A stretch of DNA of 64,000 bases from Zingiber officinale (GCF_018446385.1 NC_056000.1:80114688-80178687); one strand, 5' to 3'; shown: positions 11,126 to 23,301, counted from the stretch's first letter. Notes: generated from the letters alone by a model not told the origin. Numbers and translations are program-made.

Positions 11126-12526
11126 AGTCGATGAGAAATACAGCCATTTGTGGATAATGTGGCTCACTTCATGAATTTGATTGGCATCAATTGTTGATCC
11201 GATACCGTTTGGATCGTCAGTTGGGCAAATGGTTTCAAGTATAGCTAGGTCTCCTTTTTAAAATAATAATTTTTTAAAAAAATAATTATTGCTCGCCTTA
11301 AATATACGGATACATGGGACTTGATAAATTGCACACGGCTATGTTTTATCTATAACTTTTTAAAAAAAATGTGTAAATAAATAAATTTTAAAAATAATGA
11401 TTTTAATAATTTTTAAAATCTTTATAAATTTTCACTTAGTTAGCATTGATTAATTCAAATATCATTTTCTCTTTTTAAATGATTTTTATGGTAAATCTTT
11501 ATAACGTCGTTGATTAATTCAAATTTCATTTGATTCATGTTATTTTCTAAATAAGTTTACTCTAAACTCCTTAACTAGGGATGTAAATAAATCAAATCGT
11601 TTATGAGCTATTTAACGTTTGATTCGATAAAAGCTCGTTTGAACTCATTTAATGAGGTTCGTTAAGATAAACAATCAGACTAAAGTTTCACAATATTCGT
11701 CTCGTTAACTCATGAACAGGTTTGTTAAGCTCAAAAATCAACTTTTAAATAAAAAAATTATAATTTTGATATTAAATTTATACATTTTACACTATACTCA
11801 TGAAATATATAGATAACTATATTAAATTTATTTAGTAGAATAAAATAGTAAATTTTAATTATAAGAATATTATAATTTTCTTTAAATATATAATTTAATT
11901 TTTAATGAATATTTAAATTTATAATTTATATTTTTTAAGTTCGTTTAGGCTTGATAAAAGTTCAAATAAGTTCGTGAGCTTTGAATATATTTATTAAATA
12001 AAGCTCGAGCTCGGCTTAATTATAAATGTGCTAAACTCACACATTCAAGAGTTCTACTCGGCCCGATTTGATTACACCCCTATCCTTAACTTATTTTATC
12101 AAAAAAAGTTTACTCTTTCTAAACTCCTTAACTCATATCTCTATCTTAATTTTTTTTAAATAATAAACAAATTAGTTTTAAAATTATTGAATTTTTAATA
12201 ATTTTTATGGTAAATCTTTATAACTTTCGTTTAGCGTTGATTAATTCAAAGTCATTTGATTCTTCTCCTTTCTATATTTTTTTTTATCAAAATAATTTTA
12301 CTCCAAATTATTCACGGACAATCATATTGAACAATTGATATTTAGGGTAAACGATTCAAAATCTAACCAATCGAATCAAATATATTGAAATTGATTTAAT
12401 TAAATTTTCTTTTTACCGAACTGAACTTTATCAATAAAATTGAATAAACTAAATTGATATAAAATTGATTAATTAGATAGGTTACCAAATTAATCGATCA
12501 ATCAATGAGTAATAAATCACTAATCT
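11126..12526. other. AT-rich spacer containing the empty gypsy target site
   Basis: No gene seen. It is AT-rich with runs of A and T. The ATATT at 12324-12328 continues directly into GAACAATTGATATTTAGGG. In units 2 and 3 a 12-kb-class gypsy element starts right after the equivalent ATATT, so this is the pre-insertion allele. Confidence 0.8.
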
Positions 12527-13126
12527 TGGAATAGCTGAGTTGATTATCACATAGATTTGTAGAATTGAGTAAAGTCGAATACTAATAAAGACCGAGGAAT
12601 TACCTTTCCATGTGATGGCTATTTTCGATTACCTGATTTACATCTTTCTAATAATATGGAATAGTCGTGAGAACTATCGGGGATGACGAATTTTACCTTT
12701 TTCAAAAAGATTTATAATATTTCAGTTTAATTAGATTTTAAAATCAAAATAAATTTAAAAAATTGATATGATTTTTTTTGAAAACCCAAATTTCCAATTC
12801 AATCAGTTCCATCGATTAATTTCCTAATTGCAACGGTAGGTTTTCGAGAAATAAGCCGATGGAAATTTTTTTAAGATTGAGCCAATCGTCATAGGTTTGA
12901 CATTACCTGACCTAATTAATCATTTTTATTTTTAGATTTGCGAGAAATAGATTCTGCATTTTTCATCCTAGTGCCCCCCCACGACTATTTCATATCATTG
13001 GAAGGGAGTAAATTAGGAAATTGAAACTAGCTATCACATGAGAGGATAATTCCTTAGTCTTTACCGAAATGCGATCTTGACTCAATCCTATAAATTTGCT
13101 ATGTAATAACTAACTCGACTATGCCA
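12527..13126. mobile_element. 600-bp inverted-repeat element upstream of the glucosidase gene
   Basis: The left arm, 12527-12676 (starting TGGAATAGCTGAGTTG), pairs with the reverse complement of the right arm, 12971-13126 (ending ACTCGACTATGCCA), over about 150 bases with scattered mismatches. The middle is AT-rich and non-coding. The structure fits a non-autonomous DNA transposon. I did not find a clear target-site duplication. Its right end is about 600 bp from the TATA box of the gene. The same element occurs at 39099-39697. Confidence 0.7.
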
Positions 13127-13731
13127 CATGTCTGTGAGAAATAGAGTTATTTACAGATACATATAAAAAATTAATTTAATTATTTATATAAAACTAATAA
13201 GAACATATACTACATTTGATGTTAGCAAAAAGGCTAAGAAAATTATGCTTTCTCATGTCACCAAGATATTAATAGATGTTTTTCTGCTCGCGGTTTTGTC
13301 AATTCTAAGATATGCTACTAAAATAAAAACCATAACAATGTATATATTTATATAAAAAACAATCCAAAAATTATTAATAAATCTTAAAATTATTTTTTAG
13401 TAATAAATCTTAAAATTATTTTTAATGTAAAAAAAAGAATATTAATATAATTTTATTTTGAAATATGTCAAAAATTAGTTAGTAAAGGATCTATGTTTCA
13501 AAACAAGTAAGTTATATTAAAAATATAAATAAATCAGTTTTAAAATTAATAAGTTTTAAATCAAATATCTTGTGATTCAAAACAAGTTTACTTATGACAC
13601 TAATATTATTTTCACTAGATAAAAATATTTTTTATCTTATGATTCTTATCTCTACTGTGAATTTTATCTATAACCTTTTTTTACTAATGATTTAATTATG
13701 ATCTTTATCTCTACTCATGCTCAAGCTCCAC

Positions 13732-13738
13732 TATATAA
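13732..13738 (+). promoter_or_regulatory. TATA box of beta-glucosidase copy 1
   Basis: TATATAA in the context CCACTATATAAACGC, 50 bases before the chosen ATG. A start ATG upstream of it (13698) would lie outside the transcript, which is why 13788 is preferred. Confidence 0.7.
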
Positions 13739-13787
13739 ACGCACTTCCACCTGTCTTGTCGTATTGTCTCTTCGTTGCCTCTTAGGG

Positions 13788-16736
13788 ATGGATTTCCAGA
13801 GATCCCCATTTTGCTTCTTTTCCTTCATCGTCTTCTTCCTTTTACTCTCTTTCGAGTCAAGTCAGGCTTCCAATGCTGGCCACGGTCTCAGCCGCGAGTC
13901 CTTCCCGGAGGGATTTGTGTTTGGGACAGCAGCATCTGCTTACCAAGTGGAAGGGATGGCCCTCAAAGGGGGCAGAGGACCTAGCATTTGGGACGCATTC
14001 GTTAGAATCCCAAGTAAATTTTGATCGTTATGTTATTTCTGTTTCTTTTGCTTCGTATCCTCTTCAGATTTGTGTGGGTTAATGTTGACGTGTTGCTTAA
14101 TGCTTAAAGGGGTTTTTTTTTCTTCTTATGGTGAATGCAGATACAATTGCTGGCAACGCTACTGCTGATGTTACAGTTGATGAGTATCATCATTACAAGG
14201 TTATCCTTTCTCTTGTTCATTTCCCCCCTTTTTTCTCTCAATTGTAATTACGAGAGCAAAACAGGGGTGATTTACTACTGGTTGAATTTTAAAACAGCAC
14301 CAAACTATAACTCTGCTTTAATAATGGTTGTATCTTTGATCTTTAGTTTTAAGTTACATAAAATTATGTATTGGAGAAAGATCATCAAAAGGATCACAAC
14401 GGCTGGATACATTATAAAAAAGCATGCACGTTTTACTTTTACTTGTGTCCCTTGTACTTTTTTTGTCTGATGTCTCGTAATTTAGCTGAAGCTTGTAAGA
14501 CATGCATTTGTAATTTGTTGACATCCTAAAGAATTCAATATGTAAGATATAAGCATTTGAAATTGTTTTTCTCTCTCTTCAATTTATGACCAAATGATCA
14601 ATGCAGGAAGACGTTGATATCATGAAAGATTTCAATTTCGATGCGTATCGATTCTCAATTTCTTGGAGTAGAATATTTCCAAGTAATAAATATCTCTGTG
14701 TTTTTTATTTTCTTATATTCAGTCCGAACTTTCAATTTAAGTATATTTTTCATATAAAATTTCCCATCTAGATGGAACCGGTAAAGTCAATTGGGAAGGT
14801 GTAGATTATTACGATAAGCTAATTGATTACTTGATACAACAAGGTATGTTAAATTTTCAATTTAGCAATGAGCAATATGTTTCTCATATATATATGTCTT
14901 AAAAATTTTTGATTTGAAATAGGCATTACTCCATATGCAAATCTTTATCACTACGATCTTCCTTTGGCTCTTAATGAGGAGTACTTGGGTTGGTTAAGCC
15001 CGAAGATTGTGTAAGTTTTAAAGGTTATGAACCATGTTTTTTATATTCATTAGTAGTTGAACCTATTTGATAATTTTGTTATATTATTTGATATGTGTTT
15101 TAGGGATGCATTTGCGGACTATGCCGATTTTTGTTTTGAGAGATTTGGTGATAGAGTCAAGAATTGGTTCACCTTTAATGAGCCTAGGTGTATAGCGGCT
15201 CTTGGGTATGATGAGGGTATTCATGCCCCAGGGAGATGTACTGGTTGTAAAGCTGGTGGAAACTCAACCATTGAGCCTTATATTGCGGCACATAATCTTA
15301 TCCTATCTCATGCAAATGCAGTGAAAAGATATCGTCAAAAATATCAAGTAAGTTGTACTTTGTTCATTGAGTTATATTTGGTGAATAAAATGAAATATGA
15401 TTCCTCATCCAAGATGTGTTTCTTGTATAAACTCGATTCAGAAAGAACAAAAAGGCATGATTGGAATCCTTTTGGATTTTGTATGGTATGAACCTTATAC
15501 TTACTCAGTGCAAGATAAAGCCGCAGCTCAAAGAGCTAGGGATTTCCACATTGGATGGTGAGACCTTGTTTCAGTTCATTTAATTTTTTTAAAAACATTT
15601 TTCAAGTTTGATTGAGAAATAAAATTTCAATTGTATTAAAGGATGATTTATTCATTTAATTAATTGTTTTTTCTTTGTAGGTTCCTTCACCCTCTAACTT
15701 ATGGATACTATCCAGAATCAATGCAAGTCATTGTCAAAGAAAGACTTCCTAAATTTAATGAAGAACAAGTGGAAATGGTGAAAGGTTCATACGATTATGT
15801 GGGGGTCAATCAATATACATCTTTCTATATGAAGGATGCCGGAGTAGTTGATCCGAAGCCTGTTAGCTATCAAGCTGACTGGCATGTCGAATACAAATGT
15901 TAGATTTTCTCAAACTTTTTTTGATAATGACTCGATCAATGATATTTTATGTTATACTAATATTATTCATTTTCTGATTATCTTTTAGACGATCGAGATG
16001 GTGTGCCAATTGGTCCCCTGGTAAATTTATTTTGTATTTTTTTCACTAAATTTTATTATTATCATATCTTATGCTATACAAAACAATGTCATTTCTTTAT
16101 TTTTTTTTTATGATACTCAACTTGAAGTTCGTTAATAGTGATTAAATATTTAAGTTTAAACATGGTTTTATACAAAAGAGTAGCATTTCATAGATTGTGT
16201 TATATAGATTTGTCTTTTGGTGATAAAGTTTGTACATTCTAGTATGATGGATTGTATTAGCATTGAATCTAAATGTTTTTTTAGGCTAATTCGTATTGGC
16301 TCTACATAGTTCCATGGGGAATCTACAAAGCCGTGACCTATGTGAAGGAAACTTACCAAAATCCCGTCATCATTCTAGCCGAGAATGGTAAATCTTATTT
16401 CGATTTGTTTTCCAAATATCCAAATATTCATCCATCGTAACGAAGTTGTTCATCACAGGAATGGATCAGCCAGGAAATGCCACTCTTCCAGAAGTTTTGC
16501 AAGATACAACGAGAGTTAACTACTTCAAGAGTTACATAACTAACTTAAAGAGGGCTATGGATGACGGCGCTACGGTGATAGGATATTTTGCATGGTCTCT
16601 TCTCGACAACTTTGAATGGGCGTTGGGCTACACATCGAGATTTGGTATAGTATATGTAGATTTCAAGAACAAGAAGCGGTTCCCCAAGAATTCAGCTTAT
16701 TGGTTCAAAAAAATTCTACAAAGGAAGTCAGATTGA
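13788..16736 (+). CDS. Beta-glucosidase, GH1 family (BGLU44-like), copy 1
   Basis: A retaining glycosidase that hydrolyses beta-glucosides, probably including beta-mannosides or cell-wall oligosaccharides as in BGLU44-type enzymes. The reconstructed exons are 13788-14013, 14141-14199, 14607-14682, 14772-14843, 14923-15010, 15104-15347, 15442-15557, 15681-15898, 15989-16020, 16285-16387 and 16459-16736. All introns are GT-AG, and the frame stays open for 503 residues, the usual family length. An N-terminal hydrophobic stretch (residues about 9-25) looks like a secretion signal. [14 protein letters not shown] marks the domain start. The acid/base Glu200 lies in TFNEP and the nucleophile Glu410 in ILAENG; the residue before the nucleophile is Ala, where Thr or Ser is more usual. 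WSLLDNFEW follows at the substrate-binding end. The last exon is long and has no introns where many plant GH1 genes have one or two. The exact substrate cannot be read from sequence. Confidence 0.93.
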
Positions 16737-16792
16737 GTGATCAAGTTCGATTTAGATTAAGTTTATTGGAGTTTTCTTGTTAGGGTTTGTTT

Positions 16793-16798
16793 AATAAA
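16793..16798 (+). terminator. Polyadenylation signal of glucosidase copy 1
   Basis: AATAAA, 57 bases after the TGA stop, within T-rich sequence. Confidence 0.6.
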
Positions 16799-17350
16799 AG
16801 CACAATTTAAGTGAAATCTTTGTGTGCAAATTAATTCAATTTTCAATCTTTTGCAATCTTTGTACTATCCTATGGTGTAAACATTGAAGAGCATTGAGTA
16901 AGGCAAGTTGTTGGATGATCATTGATTGCAAGCGATCATCTAGCATGGGTGATCTTCCCCATTTAATATCCTTTCAAGTAAACATGCTAAAACTACTAGG
17001 CACACCAAAAATGAATTATTCAAATTAAAAAAATTCATACAAAATTTTAGTACAATTAAAAAAATGCATACAAAATTTTAAATATTTTAAATTACATATC
17101 AAAATATTACGGTATGAAAATTTTATAAAGGAAATCATTTTTAAATTGTTCATTTAAATAAGTGGAAAATCATTTATTTTTTCCTTCTCAAATATGTTTT
17201 GATTCAATTAAATAAGGTGTCTTCTTCAACAGTCTCAATCCTCTGGTTCGAATCCGTAGTCAATCCTATTTTGATAAGAACAATGATAATTGAATCTATT
17301 TTTTTTCTATTATTTGACTATCTATAATAGTAATAGTACGAAAAAAACTG
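16799..17350. other. AT-rich intergenic sequence
   Basis: No gene seen. A GGTTCGAATCC motif at 17244 resembles a tRNA T-loop/B box, but no tRNA cloverleaf can be drawn around it. Confidence 0.5.
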
Positions 17351-17735
17351 GTGTTCAGGAATAGTGGAGTTGAGTTTCTCAACCCTTTAATCTCAATCCT
17401 CTCCCAAATCAAGAGAATGAGGAAGCGGAGAAGGAGAACATCACCTTGTGCCATTCTCGGGTGGAGGAGAACATCGCCTTGTGTCATTCTCGGGTGGTGG
17501 CCAAGAGAGCTGCTTTTGTGTCTTCGCCACCGTGGCCCCTTCCCCCAACCGACCCCCTACCAAGAGAAATCGCATCACCCTCAGCGAACTCCAATTCCTC
17601 TCCAATACCACCTCCAAGCTATCTATGTCTGATCACTCTGTCCCTCATTCCAAGGGCAAGACAAAGATCAAGAAGAAGGCAAAGCTCGACCCGGTGGCTT
17701 TCTCCGATGAGATCAGTCCAAGCGAAAATCCCTAG
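17351..17735 (+). pseudogene. Unrecognised gene fragment with an 11-residue repeat
   Basis: A GC-richer island between AT-rich spacers, open in more than one frame. One frame (17448-17735) ends in a Lys-rich stretch (KGKTKIKKKAKLDP) after ITLSELQFLSN and stops at SPSENP. Another frame repeats ENI(T/A)LCHSRVE twice. I do not recognise the product. It could be a captured 5' exon of a host gene or an untranslated island. The copy at 43950-44334 is almost identical, with a few substitutions. Confidence 0.35.
17434..17499 (+). repeat. Two tandem 33-bp repeats
   Basis: The segment starting GAGAACATC and ending TTCTCGGGTGG occurs at 17434-17466 and again at 17467-17499 with a few changes. The length is a multiple of three. 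Confidence 0.85.
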
Positions 17736-18583
17736 ATGTGTACGTCCTATGCATCAAATATATGCTAGTACCTCATATCTATGGAGGTTTGTGGTTCAAT
17801 GTTACTTTCTTGCTGGATATGTTTCGTCAGGGATTCATCTGGTTAATTTTTAGGTGGTTATTTTTTTTTCACTGACTAAAGAAATAATGAAAATCACTCA
17901 TTAAATTATTTATCTAAATAAATATATTGTTTACTTTCCGGAACATAGCTATGAAGTATATATTACCGAGAAGTTACGACACTGACAAATAGACAAAATG
18001 TATAAAATCTGAGAGGAGTAGGAAGAGTGACACACTGACACCTACACCGTTAATAAGTTCATAATATTTCTTTAGCTCCATGGTTCCCAAGGGGATTCAA
18101 AATTATCGGGAGGTGATGAATTAATACAATAAATAAATTAATTTTAAAATATAAATAAAAAAATATTGAATATTAAATTTTCAAATTATAGAATAAAAGT
18201 ATTTCATAGTTAACCCATTCAAAAGTATGGAAGTAAAATATTATTGAAATGATATTTTTATACAAACTTATTAATTATTATATAGTTATCAATTTTTTAA
18301 CCAATTCTAGTTTAGTATATAAACGATAATAAAATCTATCAAAAACTGTTCAGCAATCTCGTTAAGAACGGTTTTAACTCTTATCCCAACAATTTTTTTT
18401 TCTAAATTTCATAATTATTTAATTTTTGATTATTTATAATTATAAAAATCACAATACAAATCTAATAACAATTGTAACATCAATAATTCTCAAATATCAC
18501 AACTAGTGAATTATTTTTCCAAAATTTACTATAAATTTTTAGGTTAAAAAATTCAGACTTGAAAATGTATAAATGTTATGGTC
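17736..18583. other. AT-rich spacer
   Basis: No gene seen. Mostly A/T runs with a short mixed segment around 17940-18110. Confidence 0.5.
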
Positions 18584-18592
18584 CAATATTAT

Positions 18593-18763
18593 GGGGAAGG
18601 ATCTTCTGGTCCACAAATACTGGACTATTTCCTAGTCTGCATTTGTATTGGTGGGAGGTAATGACCCCCACATGTTTAACATGTGGGGGCCATTGCCTCC
18701 AACCAATCCACCTTTCCTGGTCCAACAATGGACCAGGAAAGGTGGTCTAGAGGATCTCATCCT
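18593..18763. mobile_element. 171-bp MITE with 9-bp target-site duplication, unit 1
   Basis: Flanked by perfect 9-bp direct repeats CAATATTAT (18584-18592 and 18764-18772). The ends GGGGAAGGATCTTCTGGTCC and GGTCTAGAGGATCTCATCCT form imperfect terminal inverted repeats. Inside are two consecutive strong hairpins: 18665-18689 (12-base arms, one-base centre) and 18708-18745 (17-base arms, four-base loop). A 9-bp duplication points to a Mutator-like family, which is an inference. Confidence 0.75.
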
Positions 18764-18980
18764 CAATATTATCGTAATTCAAATAATTGTAACCAAGGTC
18801 AACCCTAAACTTTGAAGGGCTTGGTGAAAAAAAGGTCCTTTAAATTCAGATAAAAAATAATAAAATCGATACTATATAAATATTTATTAACAAAATACAA
18901 ACTAAAATCCATAATAATGAAAACATTATATTCCACATGGCTAATAATCAATATTATAAAAGGAAAAAGAACTATTACAA

Positions 18981-20226
18981 TTAACTATTAAAAACTGATC
19001 TTCTTGTATTTTTATCTGGAAAGTTATCAATCAATTTTTCATAATTGAGTTTCTCTAAAAACTCACTCTCAATCAAAATCATAGCCAATGCATTCAATCT
19101 TGTTTGGGTCATGGTTGATCTCAAACAAGATTTCAACAACTTCAATTTAAAAAAGCTTCATTTTGCAAATGCAACAGTCACCGGAAGAAATAGTTAATAA
19201 TATCCTGTATACAATAAATGAATTCGGGAAACAATTTATTTGCAAAAAAAATTAGTATTTCACTTGCTGTTGTTGTTTTCTTTGGTCATATGTTGTATGA
19301 TTTTCAGTTCTTGATATAAGTCATCTCCATCCAAATCTGAAACATCTTGTCTTGTACTCTTTTTTCTTTGTAATTTTCTTTCAAGATTCTTGCAACGAGA
19401 TTTCAAGTCCTCATCAATCAATGAACTCAACTTTTCAGCAGTGAAAAGAAATCCAAAAAGATCTTCATATTCCTCATATTGCTCAAATCTTTTCTTCAAT
19501 GACCCAATTGTTTGATCTACTATGTACAAAAAATAATGAACTCTAAAAGCTTCCTCTGCAGATTCTTGAGGTATTTTGGAAGACTCACATGTAACCTCAT
19601 CAGAATATTTTTTTTTTCTTTATATTTATCTTTTTTAGGAAATCAAGATCAATCTCCATTGTTGAAGCAAGTTCTTTTGCTGTATTAATAACTTATCCAA
19701 ATCCAGATTCTCTATATTCTTCAAAAGAAGCAATTAGCCCCGTAACTTTTGTCATAGCAGCGCTAATAAGCATGTTTTCATATTGTAACCCTTTACGATC
19801 AATGTTAACTTTACCCAATATGTTATACCAAAAATCATACTCATTAAAAACTCAAAATTTCCAAGTTCAAATGTTACTAAAGACTTCGCTTCACTTCTTA
19901 TTTTAGAGTCGGTGTCTTTTTCTTCTACAACTTGAAGTAAAGCTTCTTTGATTTGTTGAGCTTGAAGTACCATTGCTTTCATACTTTCAGTACGACTTTC
20001 CCATCGAGTGATTGACAATGACTTGAGAGTTAAACCTTTTATCGTCACATGATCTATCAAAATCTTCCATCTCTTTGTAGAATGAGAAAACATTGTATAA
20101 ATCCATTTTACTACTCCAAAAAAGTCTTTCGCTTTTCGATAAGAATTTACAATATTACAAAGTGTTAAATTCAAATAACGACAACCACATGGAGTGTATA
20201 ATGCTCTAGGATTTATATCCACCAAC
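18981..20226 (-). pseudogene. hAT-type transposase pseudogene (TTF zinc finger / ZMYM1-like), unit 1
   Basis: The reverse strand encodes the central and C-terminal parts of the plant TTF-type zinc-finger/hAT proteins. One block (20220-19752) reads INPRALYTPCGCRYLNLTLC, then STKRWKIL and SITRWESRTESMKAM. A middle block (19529-19260) reads IVDQTIGSLKKRFEQYEEYE and DLDGDDLYQELK. The C-terminal hAT dimerisation segment (about 19190-18981) reads FFKLKLLKSCLRSTMTQTRLNALAM. Frames are broken between blocks, and an in-frame TGA (19160-19158) replaces the AGA seen in unit 2. The N-terminus with its zinc finger and DDE start is missing, cut where copia sequence begins near 20227. It cannot make an active transposase. 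Confidence 0.8.
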
Positions 20227-23200
20227 AATCCCACTGCAATGGTTGTTCTACCATCTACTATTGATGACCTTGCATGGTATCTAGATTCAGGTGCTACTGA
20301 TCACCTTACTGTTGATCTTCACAATCTCCATCTGCACTCTCCATACCAAGGTACAGAAAAAATTATGATTGGAAATGGTAATACTATCCCAATCTCCAAT
20401 AGTTCCAACATTATGTTATTAATAGTTCCAATCACTATACTTGTGTAATATATTGCACGTGCTTACTATAACCAAAAATCTATTAAGTGTTGTTTGCTTT
20501 ACGATGAATAATAACGTCTTCTTTGAATTTCATCCAACATTCTGTGTTATTAAGGATCGGGTCATGAAGAAGGAACTTCTTCGTAGAACACTTGATGGGG
20601 GCTTATATCGACTAATCCAATCCGGGGAATTCAACACCAAACGAGCTACTTTTCTTGGAGAGTGCTCCTCAATTACCACATGGCACCACCAACTTAGACA
20701 TCCATCTTTAGCAGTAGTTTCTTTTATTATCTTTGCTTTTTAGTTACCAATCTAAGGAAATAAGATAGTTGCCTTTTGTGATGCTTGTCAATATGGGAAG
20801 GCTCATAAACAACCATTTCCAAATTCGTAATCTTGAACTACATGTCCTTTAAAATTAATACATTCAAATATTAAAAAGTCCATCACCAATTTTTTCTTCT
20901 AACAGATGCCAATATTTTGTGTATTTTGTGGATGATTATAGCCATTATACTTGGATTTATCCTCTCAAGCAAAAATCTGATATCTTATCAGTATTTATAA
21001 AATTTAAAGCATTTGTTGAGAACTAATTTGATAGGAAGATTAAATCCATTCAAACTGACTAGGGTGGCGAATATTGCATTCTTGCTATTGTCATCGACTT
21101 ACACCGAATTCATCATCACCTCTTGTACCCATACATGAGTGAACAAAATGGAGTCGCTGAACGCAAGATCAGACATATTATAGAGATGGGTCTCACCTTA
21201 CTTTCTTATGCAACTATGCCACTCTATTACTAGGATGAGACATTTCTCACTAAAACTTATCTAATCAATTGACTCCTAACTCATACGTTGCATCGCCGGT
21301 CACCTTTTGAAATCTTATTCCATTGACCTCCTGACTATGGTTTTCTTCATACCTTTGGTTGTGGTTGTTATCCTCTGGCTCGACCTTACAATCATCACAA
21401 ACTAGATTTCTGGTCTGTCAAGTGTGTGTTCCTTGGGTATAGTGATGCTCACAAAGAATATCAATGTCTTTATCCACCTATAGGTCGAATTTTTATCTCT
21501 CACCATATTCACTTTGATGAGACCTTGATTCCTTTTGATGCATCATAATCCTTGATGCTCTCTAACTCTATGCCACTAGCACCAACTGCAATGCTTCCTT
21601 TATAGCTCTTTATTTGGTCTTCTATTGCTCTAGAGGACTCTTCGCCTCCACCTTCTGATCATTTGGTTGTTTCACCTCACTCTAGTTTAGACACTATTGA
21701 TTTTCCATCCTTTACACCTCCATCTGTAGGATCCACCAATGGCCCTCTCAAAGCACCGGCTTGCTCCCTGCATCCTATAGTTACTCGTACCAAATCAAAA
21801 GTTGTTGCACTTATTGTCACTACGGAGGATTGTAAACCAACCTGCTTTACCATTGCTAACAAAGACCCTGCCTAGTGAGATGCCATGACTTTTGAATTCA
21901 AAGCCCTCATTTAGAATGACACTTGGTCACTTGTTCCCCACACATCTACTCAGAATATTGTTGGTTGCAAGTAGATTTTCAAACTTAAGGGTCGATCTGA
22001 TGGCCCCATCGAGCGTCACAAAGCTCATCTTTACACCAAAGGCTTTCACCAATAGTCTGGTATTGACTATGTTGAGACTTTCAGTCTCGTCATTAAACCC
22101 ACCACCTTACACATAGTTCTTGCTTTTGCTGTCACTCAAGGTTGACCCATCCATCAACTTGATATTAGTAATGTGTTTCTCCATGGGACTCTTCGTGAGG
22201 AGGTTTACATGTCTCAATCTCTTGGCTTCACACATCCCGACTTTCCTAATCATGTATGCAAATTTCACAAGGTTATCTACGGTCTCAAATAGTCTCCTTG
22301 GGAATGGCATGCAACACTACGAGCATCTCTCCTCTCTTTGGGTTTTCAGGAATCCAGGTCCGATTTCTCACTATTCTTCTATGACTCAGCTCAGATCACT
22401 TCCTATCTGTTGGTTTATGTTGACGAAATTATATTCACAGTAATTCCTCCCCTTATATCTCTGCTACGCTTGCTCAACTATGTGAAAGGTTTCCTCTGTA
22501 AAACCTAGGCCAATTTCACTTTTTTCTCCACATTGAAGCTACTCGCACCACTTAAGGGTTTTTTCTTTCTCAGTCTAAGTATGTAATAGATATTTTATCT
22601 TAAGCTCAAATGGACCATGACAAACCTTTACATGCCCCAATTATCTTTGGCTCCTCTCTCTCTTGACATAATGGTGATCCCTTGCCCAAGCCTCATATGT
22701 ATCAAAGCATTATTGGTGCCCTACAGTACTGCACCATCACTCATCCTGAAAGTGCCTTTATGATTAATCGAGCCTATCAGTATATGTAGTCTCCTACTTT
22801 TTATTGGGCGACGGTCAAACGCATTCATTGGTATCTTTTGCACACTCCATACCATGGCCTTCTAATTTGGCCATCTACGTCTCTTAATCTAACAGTGTTC
22901 TCCGATGGTGATTTGGCCGGCTATCCCGATGATTGTCGCTCGACAACCGGCTATTGCATCTTTCTTGGTGGCAATCTCATGTCATGGAATTCCAAGAAAC
23001 AATATCTTGTTGCTCAATCTAGTACTGAGTCTGAATACAGGTCCCTAGCTCATACTACTGTTGAACTCTTCTGGGTATAGTCACTTAATTGCTAATATGG
23101 TCTTTCATGAACGAACTAGACATATTGAAATTGATTTCGACTTTGTTCGTGAATGAGTCACTCGCAAGCTACTTCAGATATACTATTTTCTACCCAAGAT

Positions 23201-23301
23201 CAGGTTGCTGATATCTTCACGAAGGACCTCTCCTCACATCGATTTGCTCTTCTCCTAGACAAGTTCATAGTGTGTGCCTCCCTATTTCGCTTGAGGGAGG
23301 C
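20227..23301 (+). pseudogene. Copia copy 2: Ty1-copia pol remnant
   Basis: The least truncated 5' side of the copia copies starts abruptly at the hAT junction, with no LTR or gag. Protease is at 20275-20310 (WYLDSGATDHLT). The GAG-pre-integrase segment follows at 20441-20743 (ITTWHHQLRHPSLA). Integrase comes next (FVDDYSHYTWIY, MSEQNGVAERK, with stops), then RT (VFLHGTLREEVYMSQSLGF near 22170, LLVYVDEIIF near 22410) and RNase H at 22838-23080 (FSDGDLAGYPDDCRSTTGYC, SSTESEYRSLA). The tail segment before the LTR has an extra stop (TGA near 23155) absent from copy 3. Stops shared with the other copies show it was already inactive when amplified. Confidence 0.85.

Larger units (their letters stand above)
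6290..20685 (+). repeat. Tandem unit 1 (about 14.4 kb)
   Basis: Collinear with unit 2, starting at CCACCAACTTAGAC in copia and running through foldback, inverted-repeat element, glucosidase, gene fragment, MITE, hAT and the 5' part of the next copia copy. Confidence 0.85.

Noticed and set aside
13698..13787. Upstream ATG extending glucosidase exon 1 by 30 codons
   Set aside because: It lies before the TATA box at 13732, so it would not be in the mRNA; the ATG at 13788 begins a proper signal peptide.
17244..17254. Possible tRNA (GGTTCGAATCC)
   Set aside because: Only a T-loop-like motif is present; no acceptor, D or anticodon stems can be paired around it.
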